From Clostridiales bacterium (GTDB lineage: Bacteria > Bacillota > Clostridia > Saccharofermentanales > Saccharofermentanaceae), in the NCBI GenBank assembly GCA_017615325.1, contig JAGAAI010000070.1, forward strand, positions 1 through 39,728: DNA of 39,728 nt, written 5' to 3'. The notes beneath the pieces are model-generated. The model ran no database searches. It saw only the letters and a program-made list of their open reading frames with translations, and was not told the origin of the DNA. This document shows positions 30,838-39,011 of the stretch, piece after piece (the first letter of the stretch is position 1; each line of letters opens with the position of its first letter). A program made the translations under genes and the position numbers.

Positions 30838-31248
30838 TTACCCGGGGAAATATCCGGTACCACACTGATTGCAACTGTACCAGATATAGCCGAAGAAAGC
30901 TATGATCGAGATGATCAGCAGTGCAACCAGACCGATATAGACAAACATCAGGATCTTTGCGAATCTGCTTTCCCTGAATCTTGCTCTGGCGATTATCATC
31001 AGGACCCAGGATCCGATATAGGTGCCGTAAGGAACCAGAGCGATCGGGAATTTTAACATCTCATAGAATTCCTTGTGATTTACTGAAAGATACAAGGCTG
31101 CTGCAAACGACAGTATTCCGATTACATGCAGGATCGCAGAGATGGTACAGAGTTTGTTTGCGGTCTTTTTGCGGGCGTATTTAAGCTGTTCCGCTTTCTG
31201 TTCTTCGATCGCTTTTTTCTGCTCTAAAAACCTGTTTTTGTTTTCCAT
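30838..31248 (-). CDS. small membrane protein, tandem paralogue 3
   Basis: A 136-residue protein with a charged N terminus (NRFLEQKKAIEEQKAEQLKY) and about three to four membrane helices. It shares the block YIGSWVLMIIARARFRESRF and AKILMFVYIGLVALLII with the two upstream genes, and ends CNQCGTGYFPG. The start has GGGGGACA upstream, the same leader as the middle paralogue. Unknown function. Last of three tandem copies, directly upstream of the Lgt-like gene. Confidence 0.7.
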   Translation of the reverse strand: MENKNRFLEQKKAIEEQKAEQLKYARKKTANKLCTISAILHVIGILSFAAALYLSVNHKEFYEMLKFPIALVPYGTYIGSWVLMIIARARFRESRFAKILMFVYIGLVALLIISIIAFFGYIWYSCNQCGTGYFPG

Positions 31249-31272
31249 AAAAAATGTCCCCCTATGATCACA

Positions 31273-31653
31273 TTATCCCGGGAAATAGCATGACGAGAGA
31301 TATGAATGAAGTGCAATGACTAAAACCATGAACACCAATACCACTCCGATATAGAACCACATCAGTATCTTTGCGAATATGCATTCCTTATATCTTACTC
31401 GGGCGATTATCATCAGCACCCAGGCTGCAATATGTAAGCAAAATGGAATGAATACATAGGGTGCTTGAAACAGGAGCTTCTCGAAAATCTTGTTTCTGTA
31501 TTCTATGCCAAGTATAAGCATGATAATTATGTATGCAGGACTTGCGATATACGAGATCAAGGAAAATATGCAGATTATAATTGCCTTACTATTCCGTACC
31601 GGCTTTCTCTGTTCTGCTGCGTTTTGCTCCGGAGAGCTGTATTCGTTTTCCAT
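31273..31653 (-). CDS. small membrane protein, tandem paralogue 2
   Basis: A 126-residue protein. The N terminus MENEYSSPEQNAAEQRKPV is polar, followed by about three to four membrane helices. The shared block appears as AAWVLMIIARVRYKECIFAK and ILMWFYIGVVLVF, and the tail is SSCYFPG. GGGGGACA precedes the ATG. It lies 24 bases from paralogue 3. Function unknown. Confidence 0.7.
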   Translation of the reverse strand: MENEYSSPEQNAAEQRKPVRNSKAIIICIFSLISYIASPAYIIIMLILGIEYRNKIFEKLLFQAPYVFIPFCLHIAAWVLMIIARVRYKECIFAKILMWFYIGVVLVFMVLVIALHSYLSSCYFPG

Positions 31654-31721
31654 AAATAATGTCCCCCAAACATTAATTATCTGTTTTTGATTATAACATC
31701 AGTTTGCAGATAAGGATAACA

Positions 31722-32144
31722 TCAGTCCGGACAGGATCTTAATGTGTTGATGCACATTACCATCAGGACGATAAACGCGATGACACCAAGGATCGCAATG
31801 CCTATATATACCCACATCAGAACTTTTGCGAAAACACTTTCCTTATACTTGACCCTCGCGATGATCATGGTTACCCAGGATCCTATGTAGGCCCCGCCAT
31901 ACACTGACGTGATGAGGCGCCCCGGAAATCCTTCCAAAACATTGTCTCCGCCGGATGCCCTGTTATATGCCACCATTAGCGTAACGATAAAAACAGGTAG
32001 AAGGTTTAATCCCAATGATATGAAGCAGAGTGTGTTAGCTTTTCTCATCCTTACTGAAGGATCTTCCTGAATCTGCGTTTGCTGGTAGACCGGTTCGTGT
32101 TCTGCTATGATCTGCTTGCCGTTATCCATGTTGTTGTTTTCCAT
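31722..32144 (-). CDS. small membrane protein, tandem paralogue 1
   Basis: A 140-residue protein and first gene of the leftward unit. A hydrophilic N terminus of about 35 residues is followed by about three to four membrane helices, with the shared block YIGSWVTMIIARVKYKESVF and AKVLMWVYIGIAILGVI, and the tail CINTLRSCPD. GGGAGGA precedes the ATG. The promoter lies about 35 bases upstream in a symmetric divergent element. Function unknown. Confidence 0.7.
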   Translation of the reverse strand: MENNNMDNGKQIIAEHEPVYQQTQIQEDPSVRMRKANTLCFISLGLNLLPVFIVTLMVAYNRASGGDNVLEGFPGRLITSVYGGAYIGSWVTMIIARVKYKESVFAKVLMWVYIGIAILGVIAFIVLMVMCINTLRSCPD

Positions 32145-32177
32145 CGAAGATCCTCCCTTAATTCTATATCCCGTCCG

Positions 32178-32230
32178 TATTCTATCACAGACTGGATATG
32201 TTTATAAGGATAACCGGTCGTGATAGAATA
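32178..32230. promoter_or_regulatory. symmetric divergent promoter pair
   Basis: A perfect 11-bp inverted repeat, TATTCTATCAC (32178-32188) and GTGATAGAATA (32220-32230), is set 31 bases apart. Each arm carries an extended -10 (TGATAGAAT) pointing outwards. A central TTATAA (32202-32207) lies near the -35 distance of both. It would drive the membrane-protein/Lgt/ABC unit leftwards and the flavin-fold gene rightwards. Confidence 0.65.
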
Positions 32231-32250
32231 GGGAACAGGAGGTGATAAAA

Positions 32251-32643
32251 ATGCAAAGAGTAGAATCATTTCTTAAGGAAGCCCAGACATATTATCTGGC
32301 AACAGCAGAAGGCGATCAGCCGAGAGTAAGACCTTTCGGAACAGCACTCATCTTCGAAGGCAAACTTTATATCCAGACAGGTAAGGTCAAGGATGTATCA
32401 AAGCAGCTTCATGCCAATCCCAAGGCCGAGATCTGCGCTTTTAAGGATGGCCAGTGGCTCCGTGTCTCCGGCAAGCTCATCGAGGATGACCGCATCGAAG
32501 CAAGACAGGCAATGCTGGATGCATATCCCATGCTCCAAAACATGTACAAGGCAGATGACGGGAATACCGAAGTATTCTATTTCGAAGATGCGACGGCAAC
32601 ATTCTCATCCTTTACCGCTCCGCCGGAAGTTATCAAATTCTGA
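32251..32643 (+). CDS. pyridoxamine-phosphate-oxidase-like flavin-fold protein
   Basis: A 130-residue split beta-barrel protein of the pyridoxamine 5'-phosphate oxidase-related group. Features are QTYYLATAEGDQPRVRPFGT, GKLYIQTGKVKDVSKQL, NPKAEICAF and QWLRVSGKLIEDD. Such small members usually bind FMN or F420 and reduce unknown substrates. The ATG at 32251 has GGAGGT upstream; a GTG at 32242 belongs to the ribosome site. It shares a divergent promoter with the membrane-protein unit, which suggests shared regulation. Confidence 0.85.
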   Translation: MQRVESFLKEAQTYYLATAEGDQPRVRPFGTALIFEGKLYIQTGKVKDVSKQLHANPKAEICAFKDGQWLRVSGKLIEDDRIEARQAMLDAYPMLQNMYKADDGNTEVFYFEDATATFSSFTAPPEVIKF

Positions 32644-32663
32644 TAATAAAACCGATCTTTGAG

Positions 32664-32687
32664 TCCCGCCGTTAAGGCGGGATTTTT
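32664..32687 (+). terminator. terminator of the flavin-fold gene
   Basis: TCCCGCC-GTTAA-GGCGGGA is a perfect 7-bp stem followed by TTTTT. Confidence 0.85.
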
Positions 32688-32697
32688 CCCGCATAAG

Positions 32698-32729
32698 AAC
32701 GGGCTCCCCCGAAGGGAAGCCCGTTTTGT
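32698..32729. terminator. second terminator, convergent region
   Basis: AACGGGCT and AGCCCGTT form an 8-bp stem followed by TTGTTG on the plus strand. On the minus strand it follows the stop of the anti-sigma gene by about 30 bases and is likely its terminator. Confidence 0.7.
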
Positions 32730-32754
32730 TGTTTGAGGTCCGTACTAATGCTTT

Positions 32755-33942
32755 TTACTTAAGAAAATAGTCTGTCTCGTTGACCGTGATCTTCGCGATG
32801 TTGCCTGTGTCTACGAGTCTGTTGAAGACAACAGTCATGTCGTTCTCCAATCCGCCTACCAGGTATGCGTAGTTTGCAACTTCCTTGGAATCGTCATGAT
32901 CGTGGTAACCGTCATAATATTTTTCATCGAATACAAGATACTCGCTTCCGTCCTTGAATGTGATCTTGACCTTTCCTACGAAGTCCATCGCACAGGATGC
33001 CTGAGGATCGTAATGTTCACCCAGAGTGTTGCCGGAAACAACGAGTTTCATTGAGATGGCTGACAGGTCGATCGTCTCACCGGCATCGCTCTCAAAGTGC
33101 ACCTTAGAGATCTTGTCGGTCTTGGGGATGCTTATGGTCTTCTGATCCTTGATGTAATCATCGGGGTTCTGCTCTGCCTTGTGGATAGCTGTAAGGCTCT
33201 TGGTATATTCAACCAACTCGAGCTTGAGGGAGTCTGTTACTGCAATGTAATCAGTGCAGTAGAGCTTATCCTTGGTTGATCTTGAAAGATCAACGTATGT
33301 CTTGTTGTGTCCGCCCGTGATCATATAGAAGAAGTTCTGGTCCTCGTTCATCCATGCACCCTTTGCCTCGTTATCGAGCTGGCTGTAATTAAGGAGATCG
33401 ACTCCGCCTTCCTTCTCGATAGTATAGTCAACGACTGCGGAAGTGCCGTCCCTTACAACGGCATTGATCGTAAACTTGTAGTCACCGATCGTTGCGACGA
33501 CGGGTTCTGTGCTGATCTTGCCTTCCAGGAGTTTCTCAGCCGTTTCAGGGTCCACATCAGTATATTCAACCTTGGGGTAGTTTACTTCATATGATGCAGG
33601 TGTGCCGTCATCGCGGATCTTTCCTTCTTCAACATAGATCTCGGTGTGAGCCGGGATGTCTTTCTTGCCATCCTTGCCCCAGATCCTGGCAAAGAGTTCT
33701 CCGTTGGATGCAGCATTTGCTACGAAGGGGGTTGCAACTACGAGAGCTGCGGCTGCTACTGCTATCTTTATTCCTAAATGACTCGTCTTAGCACGAGTTT
33801 GACTTGTCTGTTTCATCATCTGTTCCTTTCTCGCTAAATATCTTTCCGAGAACACGTGGTCTTCGACTCCATCTGTTATTGAGTCGAATTCCTCGATGCT
33901 CATGTCGGGTGCGAGAATGTTGTCTTCATATTTCTTGCTCAT
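32755..33942 (-). CDS. probable membrane anti-sigma factor with extracellular sensor domain
   Basis: A 395-residue protein. A cytoplasmic N terminus (about 1-52) is followed by one membrane helix (about 57-77, IKIAVAAAALVVATPFVANA) and a large extracellular beta-rich domain of about 315 residues. The layout and position behind an ECF sigma gene fit DUF4179-like anti-sigma proteins of Firmicutes. The downstream end TVNETDYFLK completes the outer domain. The ATG at 33942 follows AAGGAGA. The signal sensed is unknown. Confidence 0.75.
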   Translation of the reverse strand: MSKKYEDNILAPDMSIEEFDSITDGVEDHVFSERYLARKEQMMKQTSQTRAKTSHLGIKIAVAAAALVVATPFVANAASNGELFARIWGKDGKKDIPAHTEIYVEEGKIRDDGTPASYEVNYPKVEYTDVDPETAEKLLEGKISTEPVVATIGDYKFTINAVVRDGTSAVVDYTIEKEGGVDLLNYSQLDNEAKGAWMNEDQNFFYMITGGHNKTYVDLSRSTKDKLYCTDYIAVTDSLKLELVEYTKSLTAIHKAEQNPDDYIKDQKTISIPKTDKISKVHFESDAGETIDLSAISMKLVVSGNTLGEHYDPQASCAMDFVGKVKITFKDGSEYLVFDEKYYDGYHDHDDSKEVANYAYLVGGLENDMTVVFNRLVDTGNIAKITVNETDYFLK

Positions 33943-33996
33943 AGTTGATCTCCTTATTTATACAGGGTCATTTCCTTTTGACAGATACTTTCAGGT

Positions 33997-34515
33997 TCAG
34001 ATCTGGCCCAGGTTCTTCCGCATCATCTTCTTGGCACGTTCGTATCGTTTTCTTACATTTGCCTCTGTGATGCCCAGTTTACCGGCAGTTTCTGAGACCG
34101 AGTATTCGTGGATGACAAGGCAGTCCACGACATCGTAGTATTTGTCCGGAAGTTTGTTCATGAGCGGTGTGCATTCGGCACCCGTGTCCTGAATTGATTC
34201 GAGGTCAGGCTCGGCGGCATCGCTGATCTTCTCAAGGTTATCCGAAAAGCTTACGATCTTGTTTTCACTCTTTCTTTTGTTATAGATGTTGATCGAAGCA
34301 TTCCTGATGACTGTTATGATGTAGCGCTTGCAGTCGTCCGAGTCAGCGTTTTCGAAATGGACCTTATGTCTGATAAGTTTTAAAAATGCGTCCTGTACGG
34401 CGTCTTCAGCCAGTGACTCGTCGTGCAATATGGAATAGGCCACGCGGTACATCTTCTGCTCATAGAGCCTGTAGCAGTCTTCTATGAATAAGATCTGTTT
34501 TTGCGGCAATGCCAT
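33997..34515 (-). CDS. ECF-type RNA polymerase sigma factor
   Basis: A 172-residue sigma factor. Region 2 holds YRLYEQKMYRVAYSILHDES and AEDAVQDAFLKLIRHK. Region 4 holds MNKLPDKYYDVVDCLVIHEY and SVSETAGKLGITEANVRKRY. The ATG at 34515 is chosen for the GGGAGG site upstream and the fit to family length; the frame is open another 32 codons upstream. It is 54 bases before the anti-sigma gene, so the two form an operon. Confidence 0.92.
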   Translation of the reverse strand: MALPQKQILFIEDCYRLYEQKMYRVAYSILHDESLAEDAVQDAFLKLIRHKVHFENADSDDCKRYIITVIRNASINIYNKRKSENKIVSFSDNLEKISDAAEPDLESIQDTGAECTPLMNKLPDKYYDVVDCLVIHEYSVSETAGKLGITEANVRKRYERAKKMMRKNLGQI

Positions 34516-34664
34516 TTTGCTGCCTCCCTTGTCTTTTTTCGTAAGGACTGTTGGGATCCCTTGATCGTCCTTACACCCTATATAACAGTTGCAAGATCTA
34601 TTCTGTGACAACTTTTCGAAAAAAAGTTGTTCTTTGCCTCAACTGCTTTATTTTACTTTTATTA

Positions 34665-34673
34665 TGATATAAT
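34665..34673 (+). promoter_or_regulatory. extended -10 promoter of the MATE gene
   Basis: TGATATAAT, about 40 bases before the GTG start. The -35 region is weak. Confidence 0.55.
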
Positions 34674-34712
34674 CCAAACCTACTAAATTGAACAGGAGTT
34701 ATAGGCAATACT

Positions 34713-36089
34713 GTGAGGAACGAGACTTTTTCTCATAAACTTACGAGACTGGTAATACCCATCTCGCTCCAATACTTTATGTTTGCTCTGGTCCCCGTAT
34801 CGGATGCTGTCATGCTGGTCGCAATGGATCAGGATTCCATGTCGGCCGTATCTTTGGCGGGCCAGGTCTTCTTCGTGTTCAATCTTTTCAACTACGCTCT
34901 TATGGCAGGCCTTTCGATGTTTGCCGCCCAGTATTGGGGAAAGGGCGATATCAAGTCCATTGAAAAGCTCCTGGGATATGTAACGCGCCTTGCTATCCCG
35001 ATTGCACTCATATTCTTTTCGATATCGCTTTTCATGCCTGATGCCGTCATGAGGATCTATACTCACGAAGAGGTCATCATCTCACATGGGATCAATTATC
35101 TGCGTATAGTCAGCGTGGCATATATCTTTGACGGAGTGGCGCAGTTATATACTTCTGTTTTGAAAAACACAGATCATGTAAAGACATGTACCGGTATCAG
35201 TATCTCCATGGTAGCTATGAATATCATCTTGAATGCCGTGTTTATCTACGGCCTTCTCGGTGTGCCTGCCATGGGAGAATCAGGTGCTGCCCTTGCGACC
35301 ACCATATCGTGCCTTTATGGTGCGGCAGCGGTCATCATTGCCATGATCCGCAAGTGTCCCGCCAGGATCAGGTTCTCCTGTGTCTTTAAGGTGGATATCG
35401 GCATGCGCCGGGATTTCTCCAAGTATTCCTCGGCTCTGCTTATCAACCAGATGTTCTGGGGCATAGGATTCACACTGGTCACTGTAATAATCGGGCATCT
35501 TAATGCTGAAGTCATAGCAGCCAATGCCATTGCTGCTGTCGTTAAGGATCTTGCTTCCTGCTTCTGCTGGTCCCTGGCTGACGGAGGCGCGATCATGGTC
35601 GGCAACGAACTTGGCGCCGGCAACCTCGAGCGGGGTAAGAAGTACGGCCAGAAGATCGTAAATCTTGCGATAACGAGCGGCATCATCCTCGGAGTGATCA
35701 CGGCGGCTCTTGCATACCCTATCTCAAAACTTACCAATCTGGATCCCGTCTCAGCCGAATATCTCTTCTATATGCTGCTGATGTGCGTTTACTATATCCT
35801 CGGGCGCTCGATCAATGCCGTTATCATCGGAGGGATCTTTGCTTCGGGCGGAGATACGAAGTTTGGCATGATCTGTGATCTTGTCACGATGTGGGTATTC
35901 ATAATCCCTGCAGGCGCCCTGGCGGCTTTCGTCTTCCATGCACCGCCCCTTGTGGTCTATTTCATCTTAAACCTTGATGAGATGATCAAGATCCCTGTAG
36001 TCTTCCACCATTTCAAGAAGTATAAGTGGGTCAAGAACCTGGTCGGCAAGGACAATATCGCGTTGGAGACGGCATCTTCTGAAAGCTGA
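34713..36089 (+). CDS. MATE-family multidrug/metabolite exporter
   Basis: A 458-residue cation-coupled exporter with about 12 membrane helices in two six-helix halves. Family features are KLTRLVIPISLQYFMFALV, AMDQDSMSAVSLAGQ, AAQYWGKGDIKSIEKLL and, in the second half, ANAIAAVVKDLASCFCW and VGNELGAGNLERGKKYG. The start is a GTG at 34713 with AGGAG about 14 bases upstream, a long gap, so the start is a little uncertain. It is a single gene with its own promoter. The substrate is unknown. Confidence 0.9.
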   Translation: MRNETFSHKLTRLVIPISLQYFMFALVPVSDAVMLVAMDQDSMSAVSLAGQVFFVFNLFNYALMAGLSMFAAQYWGKGDIKSIEKLLGYVTRLAIPIALIFFSISLFMPDAVMRIYTHEEVIISHGINYLRIVSVAYIFDGVAQLYTSVLKNTDHVKTCTGISISMVAMNIILNAVFIYGLLGVPAMGESGAALATTISCLYGAAAVIIAMIRKCPARIRFSCVFKVDIGMRRDFSKYSSALLINQMFWGIGFTLVTVIIGHLNAEVIAANAIAAVVKDLASCFCWSLADGGAIMVGNELGAGNLERGKKYGQKIVNLAITSGIILGVITAALAYPISKLTNLDPVSAEYLFYMLLMCVYYILGRSINAVIIGGIFASGGDTKFGMICDLVTMWVFIIPAGALAAFVFHAPPLVVYFILNLDEMIKIPVVFHHFKKYKWVKNLVGKDNIALETASSES

Positions 36090-36150
36090 TTCTTGTCGAT
36101 TTGTTCAAACATAGGGCGGACAGGTCCATTTATATTATTCTTTTTTATAT

Positions 36151-36179
36151 TTGATATAAGGCCTGTTCGGAATTATAAT
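36151..36179 (+). promoter_or_regulatory. promoter of the amino acid importer operon
   Basis: TTGATA (36151-36156), a 17-base spacer and a perfect TATAAT (36174-36179), with the start of the binding-protein gene 40 bases on. CGGACAGG and CCTGTTCGG flank the -35 region as an imperfect inverted repeat (36117-36124 and 36161-36169), a possible regulator site. Confidence 0.75.
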
Positions 36180-36219
36180 TCATCTCGAAGGTTTAAAAAT
36201 CTTACAAAGGAGATTTATT

Positions 36220-37044
36220 ATGAAAACATTCAGCAAAATTGCAGTAGTTGTTCTGTCTCTGTCACTCCTTCTCGGATTGGCTTCCTGCTCTGGTGCAGGT
36301 TCAAAGAAGAACACAGGACTTAAGATCCTTGAGACCCCCTATGCCGTAGAAGATTACGCTATGGCTATCAACAAGGATAACGAAGCTTTGAAGACAGCTA
36401 TCGATCAGGCTTTGAAGGAACTCACAGATGACGGTACTATCCCTACCATCATCAACAAGTACATCCCTTCCGAAGAAAAGATCGAGACCAAAGAAGTTGA
36501 GGCTTCCACCTATCCCGAGTTCACAACTGTTAAAGAGGGCAAGCTCATCATGGCTACCAACGCTTACTTCCCTCCCTACGAGTACTACGAGGGCGAAAAT
36601 GTAACCGGTATCGATGTTGAGATCGCAACCGCTGTTGCAGGCAAGCTTGGCCTTGAGCTCGTTATCGAGGATATCGAGTTCGACTCCATCATCGCAGGCG
36701 TTCAGGCAGGTAAGTACGATATCGGATGCGCTGGCATGACAGTTACCGAGGACAGATTGAAGTCCGTTAACTTCTCCACACCTTACGCAACAGGCATCCA
36801 GTCTGTTATCGTTACCGAAGATTCCAAGATCACAAGCCTTGACGATCTTTTGGGCGGCAGCTACAAGGTTGGTGTTCAGTCCGGTACAACAGGTGACATC
36901 TACATGACCGATGAGGTTGGTGAAGACAGGATCGAGCGTTTTGCAAAGGGTAATGATGCCGTTATCGCACTGCAGTCCGGCAAGATCGATGCTGTTGTTA
37001 TTGATAATGAGCCTGCTAAGGCATTCGTTGCAGCAAGCAAATAA
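36220..37044 (+). CDS. amino acid ABC transporter binding lipoprotein, circularly permuted
   Basis: A 274-residue solute-binding protein of family 3 (polar amino acids). The signal peptide ends GLASC with Cys23 lipidated. The next part (33-83, GLKILETPYAVEDYAMAINK and LKELTDDGTIPTIINKYI) is what normally forms the C-terminal end of this fold. After a linker (84-104) the standard N-terminal start follows (LIMATNAYFPPYEYYEGE), then GIDVEIATAVAGKLG, VQAGKYDIGCAGMTVTEDRL with ligand-binding Arg179, and VGVQSGTTGD. The chain stops at VVIDNEPAKAFVAASK, just where the moved piece would continue. AAAGGAG precedes the ATG. Confidence 0.88.
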   Translation: MKTFSKIAVVVLSLSLLLGLASCSGAGSKKNTGLKILETPYAVEDYAMAINKDNEALKTAIDQALKELTDDGTIPTIINKYIPSEEKIETKEVEASTYPEFTTVKEGKLIMATNAYFPPYEYYEGENVTGIDVEIATAVAGKLGLELVIEDIEFDSIIAGVQAGKYDIGCAGMTVTEDRLKSVNFSTPYATGIQSVIVTEDSKITSLDDLLGGSYKVGVQSGTTGDIYMTDEVGEDRIERFAKGNDAVIALQSGKIDAVVIDNEPAKAFVAASK

Positions 37045-37069
37045 TCTTTAACTGACAACAGAATAATAA

Positions 37070-37110
37070 AGGGCGGAAATATGGTCTTTATTTCCGCTCT
37101 TTTATTATTT
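37070..37110 (+). terminator. attenuator between binding protein and permease genes
   Basis: AGGGCGGAAATA (37070-37081) and TATTTCCGCTCT (37089-37100) form a 12-bp stem with one G-U pair, followed by TTTATTATTT. It probably stops part of the transcription so that binding protein exceeds permease, the usual ratio in such importers. Confidence 0.75.
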
Positions 37111-37168
37111 ACAATAAGAGATGCTTTAAATAAAAGGCTTTTAAGCAAGATTATCAAAGGAAGGTCCA

Positions 37169-38269
37169 ATGATCAGATCAAGATTCTGCAAGAAATGCGG
37201 CTTCAAGGTTACGGGTGACGATAATGTCTGTCCGTCATGCAAGGCTGCTCTTCCGGCGCTTGCCGCGGAAGACCCCGCCGGCAAGGCACAAAACATATTC
37301 ATATTCGGACTATTATCGCTTGTCCTCTTCTGGTTCCCGATCGCAGGGATCGTTCTGGCTGTTATCGCGCTCTGTTTCTGGACTGCAAATAACGGCTTAG
37401 TCAGGAATATGGGCAAGGCCAAGACAGGCAGGGGATTGGCTGTTGCAGGACTTATCATGTCCCTTATATCCAATGCTTTTATGCTCCTGGTATTATCTGT
37501 CGGAAATCTTGCCATCTGGGCGGAAGAAACCTGGTCAGGCATAGTCAACTGGGCATATGATATTCCCGCCGACTTCGAAAACAATTTCATAACGGACGAC
37601 CGTTACCAGTACATCTTTAAAGGTCTCGGTATAACATTTGAAGTTACGATCCTCGCAGCTTTATTGGGAATCGCATTGGGTGTTATCGTTGCGCTCATAA
37701 GATCTTCCTACGACACCTTGAAGGAAGAACTCCGCGGGGGCTTTGGCAAGAAGTTCCTGTCATTCCTTAACAAGCTTTGCGGACTCTACCTGACGGTAAT
37801 CAGAGGAACCCCTGTTGTCGTCCAGCTCATGATCGCATACTTCGTTATCTTCATATCATCCAACAACAAGGTCCTTGTCGCAGTCCTCGCATTCGGATTC
37901 AACTCCGGCGCCTACGTTGCCGAGATCATCCGCGGCGGCATCATGAGCATCGACAAAGGACAGTTTGAAGCAGGACGTTCCCTGGGCTTCGGCTACGTCA
38001 GGACGATGGCCTTCATCATCATTCCCCAGGCATTCAAGACTGTTCTTCCTGCTCTTGCAAATGAATTCATAGTTCTCATAAAAGAGACTTCTGTATCAGG
38101 TTACATAGGACTTCAGGAACTGACCAAGGGAGGAGACATCATAAGATCGAGGACCTACTCGGCATTCATGCCCCTTATCGCAGTAGCCCTCATCTATCTC
38201 GTGATCGTTATCTTCTTCAGTAAACTTGTGTCTATACTTGAAAGGAGGCTCAAGAAGAGTGAGCGCTGA
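37169..38269 (+). CDS. amino acid ABC permease with N-terminal zinc ribbon and extra membrane domain
   Basis: A 366-residue protein, about 130 longer than normal HisM/GlnP-type permeases. Residues 1-27 form a zinc ribbon (C7, C10, C21, C24). Residues 42-112 carry two hydrophobic helices of DUF4190 type with [18 protein letters not shown] between and in the second. The true permease begins near 145 ([20 protein letters not shown]) and includes [17 protein letters not shown] and the ATPase-contact loop [28 protein letters not shown] precedes the ATG. The added region would place a zinc-binding domain in the cytoplasm, perhaps for regulation. It overlaps the ATPase gene by 11 bases. Confidence 0.88.
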   Translation: MIRSRFCKKCGFKVTGDDNVCPSCKAALPALAAEDPAGKAQNIFIFGLLSLVLFWFPIAGIVLAVIALCFWTANNGLVRNMGKAKTGRGLAVAGLIMSLISNAFMLLVLSVGNLAIWAEETWSGIVNWAYDIPADFENNFITDDRYQYIFKGLGITFEVTILAALLGIALGVIVALIRSSYDTLKEELRGGFGKKFLSFLNKLCGLYLTVIRGTPVVVQLMIAYFVIFISSNNKVLVAVLAFGFNSGAYVAEIIRGGIMSIDKGQFEAGRSLGFGYVRTMAFIIIPQAFKTVLPALANEFIVLIKETSVSGYIGLQELTKGGDIIRSRTYSAFMPLIAVALIYLVIVIFFSKLVSILERRLKKSER

Positions 38270-39008
38270 TAATCAGGTAATAATATCCGTAAAGGATCTC
38301 AAAAAGCACTATAACGACGGTGACATCAAGGCACTGGACGGCATAACGACAGATATCAAAAAGGGTGAAGTGGTCGTCATCATCGGACCTTCGGGCTCCG
38401 GTAAATCGACATTCTTAAGATCCCTTAATCTTCTCGAGCGCCCCACTTCCGGGACGATCACATTCGAAGGTCAGGACATAACAGACCCTTCCTGTGACAT
38501 TAATCTCCTAAGACAGAACATGGGAATGGTGTTCCAGCACTTTAACCTCTTCCCGCATTTAACGATCCTCAGGAACATGACCATAGCGCCCACCAAGCTC
38601 CATGGTCTCCCCAAGGACGTAGCCGAGAAGAAGGCAAAAGAGCTCCTTGCAAGAGTCGGTCTGGAAGACCGTGCCTCATCTTATCCTTCACAGCTTTCAG
38701 GCGGACAGAAGCAGAGGATCGCGATCGTAAGGGCTCTTGCCATGGACCCCGATGTTATGCTTTTCGATGAGCCTACATCAGCCCTGGACCCCGAGATGGT
38801 CGGCGAAGTTCTTGATGTTATGAAAGACCTTGCCAAAGAGGGCATGACCATGGTCGTTGTTACCCACGAGATGGGTTTTGCCAAGGAAGTTGCAACCCGC
38901 GTCATCTTCATGGACGACGGCGTGATAGTAGAAGAAGGCACTCCCGACGAGATCTTCAACGATCCCGATAATGAGAGACTCCGCACCTTCCTCGCAAAAG
39001 TCCTTTAA
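38259..39008 (+). CDS. polar amino acid ABC transporter ATPase (GlnQ type)
   Basis: A 249-residue ATPase with Walker [10 protein letters not shown], the Q-loop region [15 protein letters not shown], signature [19 protein letters not shown], Walker [20 protein letters not shown] and switch [10 protein letters not shown]. It belongs to the GlnQ/HisP group. The start is the GTG at 38259 (AAAGGAGG 10 bases upstream); the longer reading upstream lies inside the permease gene. Coupled to the permease by an 11-base overlap. Confidence 0.95.
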   Translation: MSADNQVIISVKDLKKHYNDGDIKALDGITTDIKKGEVVVIIGPSGSGKSTFLRSLNLLERPTSGTITFEGQDITDPSCDINLLRQNMGMVFQHFNLFPHLTILRNMTIAPTKLHGLPKDVAEKKAKELLARVGLEDRASSYPSQLSGGQKQRIAIVRALAMDPDVMLFDEPTSALDPEMVGEVLDVMKDLAKEGMTMVVVTHEMGFAKEVATRVIFMDDGVIVEEGTPDEIFNDPDNERLRTFLAKVL

Positions 39009-39011
39009 TAA

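Noticed and set aside
34609..34631. A/T-rich hairpin between the ECF sigma gene and the MATE gene
   Set aside because: ACAACTTTT and AAAAAGTTGT can pair, but the stem is mostly A-T, no T-run follows in either direction, and no gene ends there.
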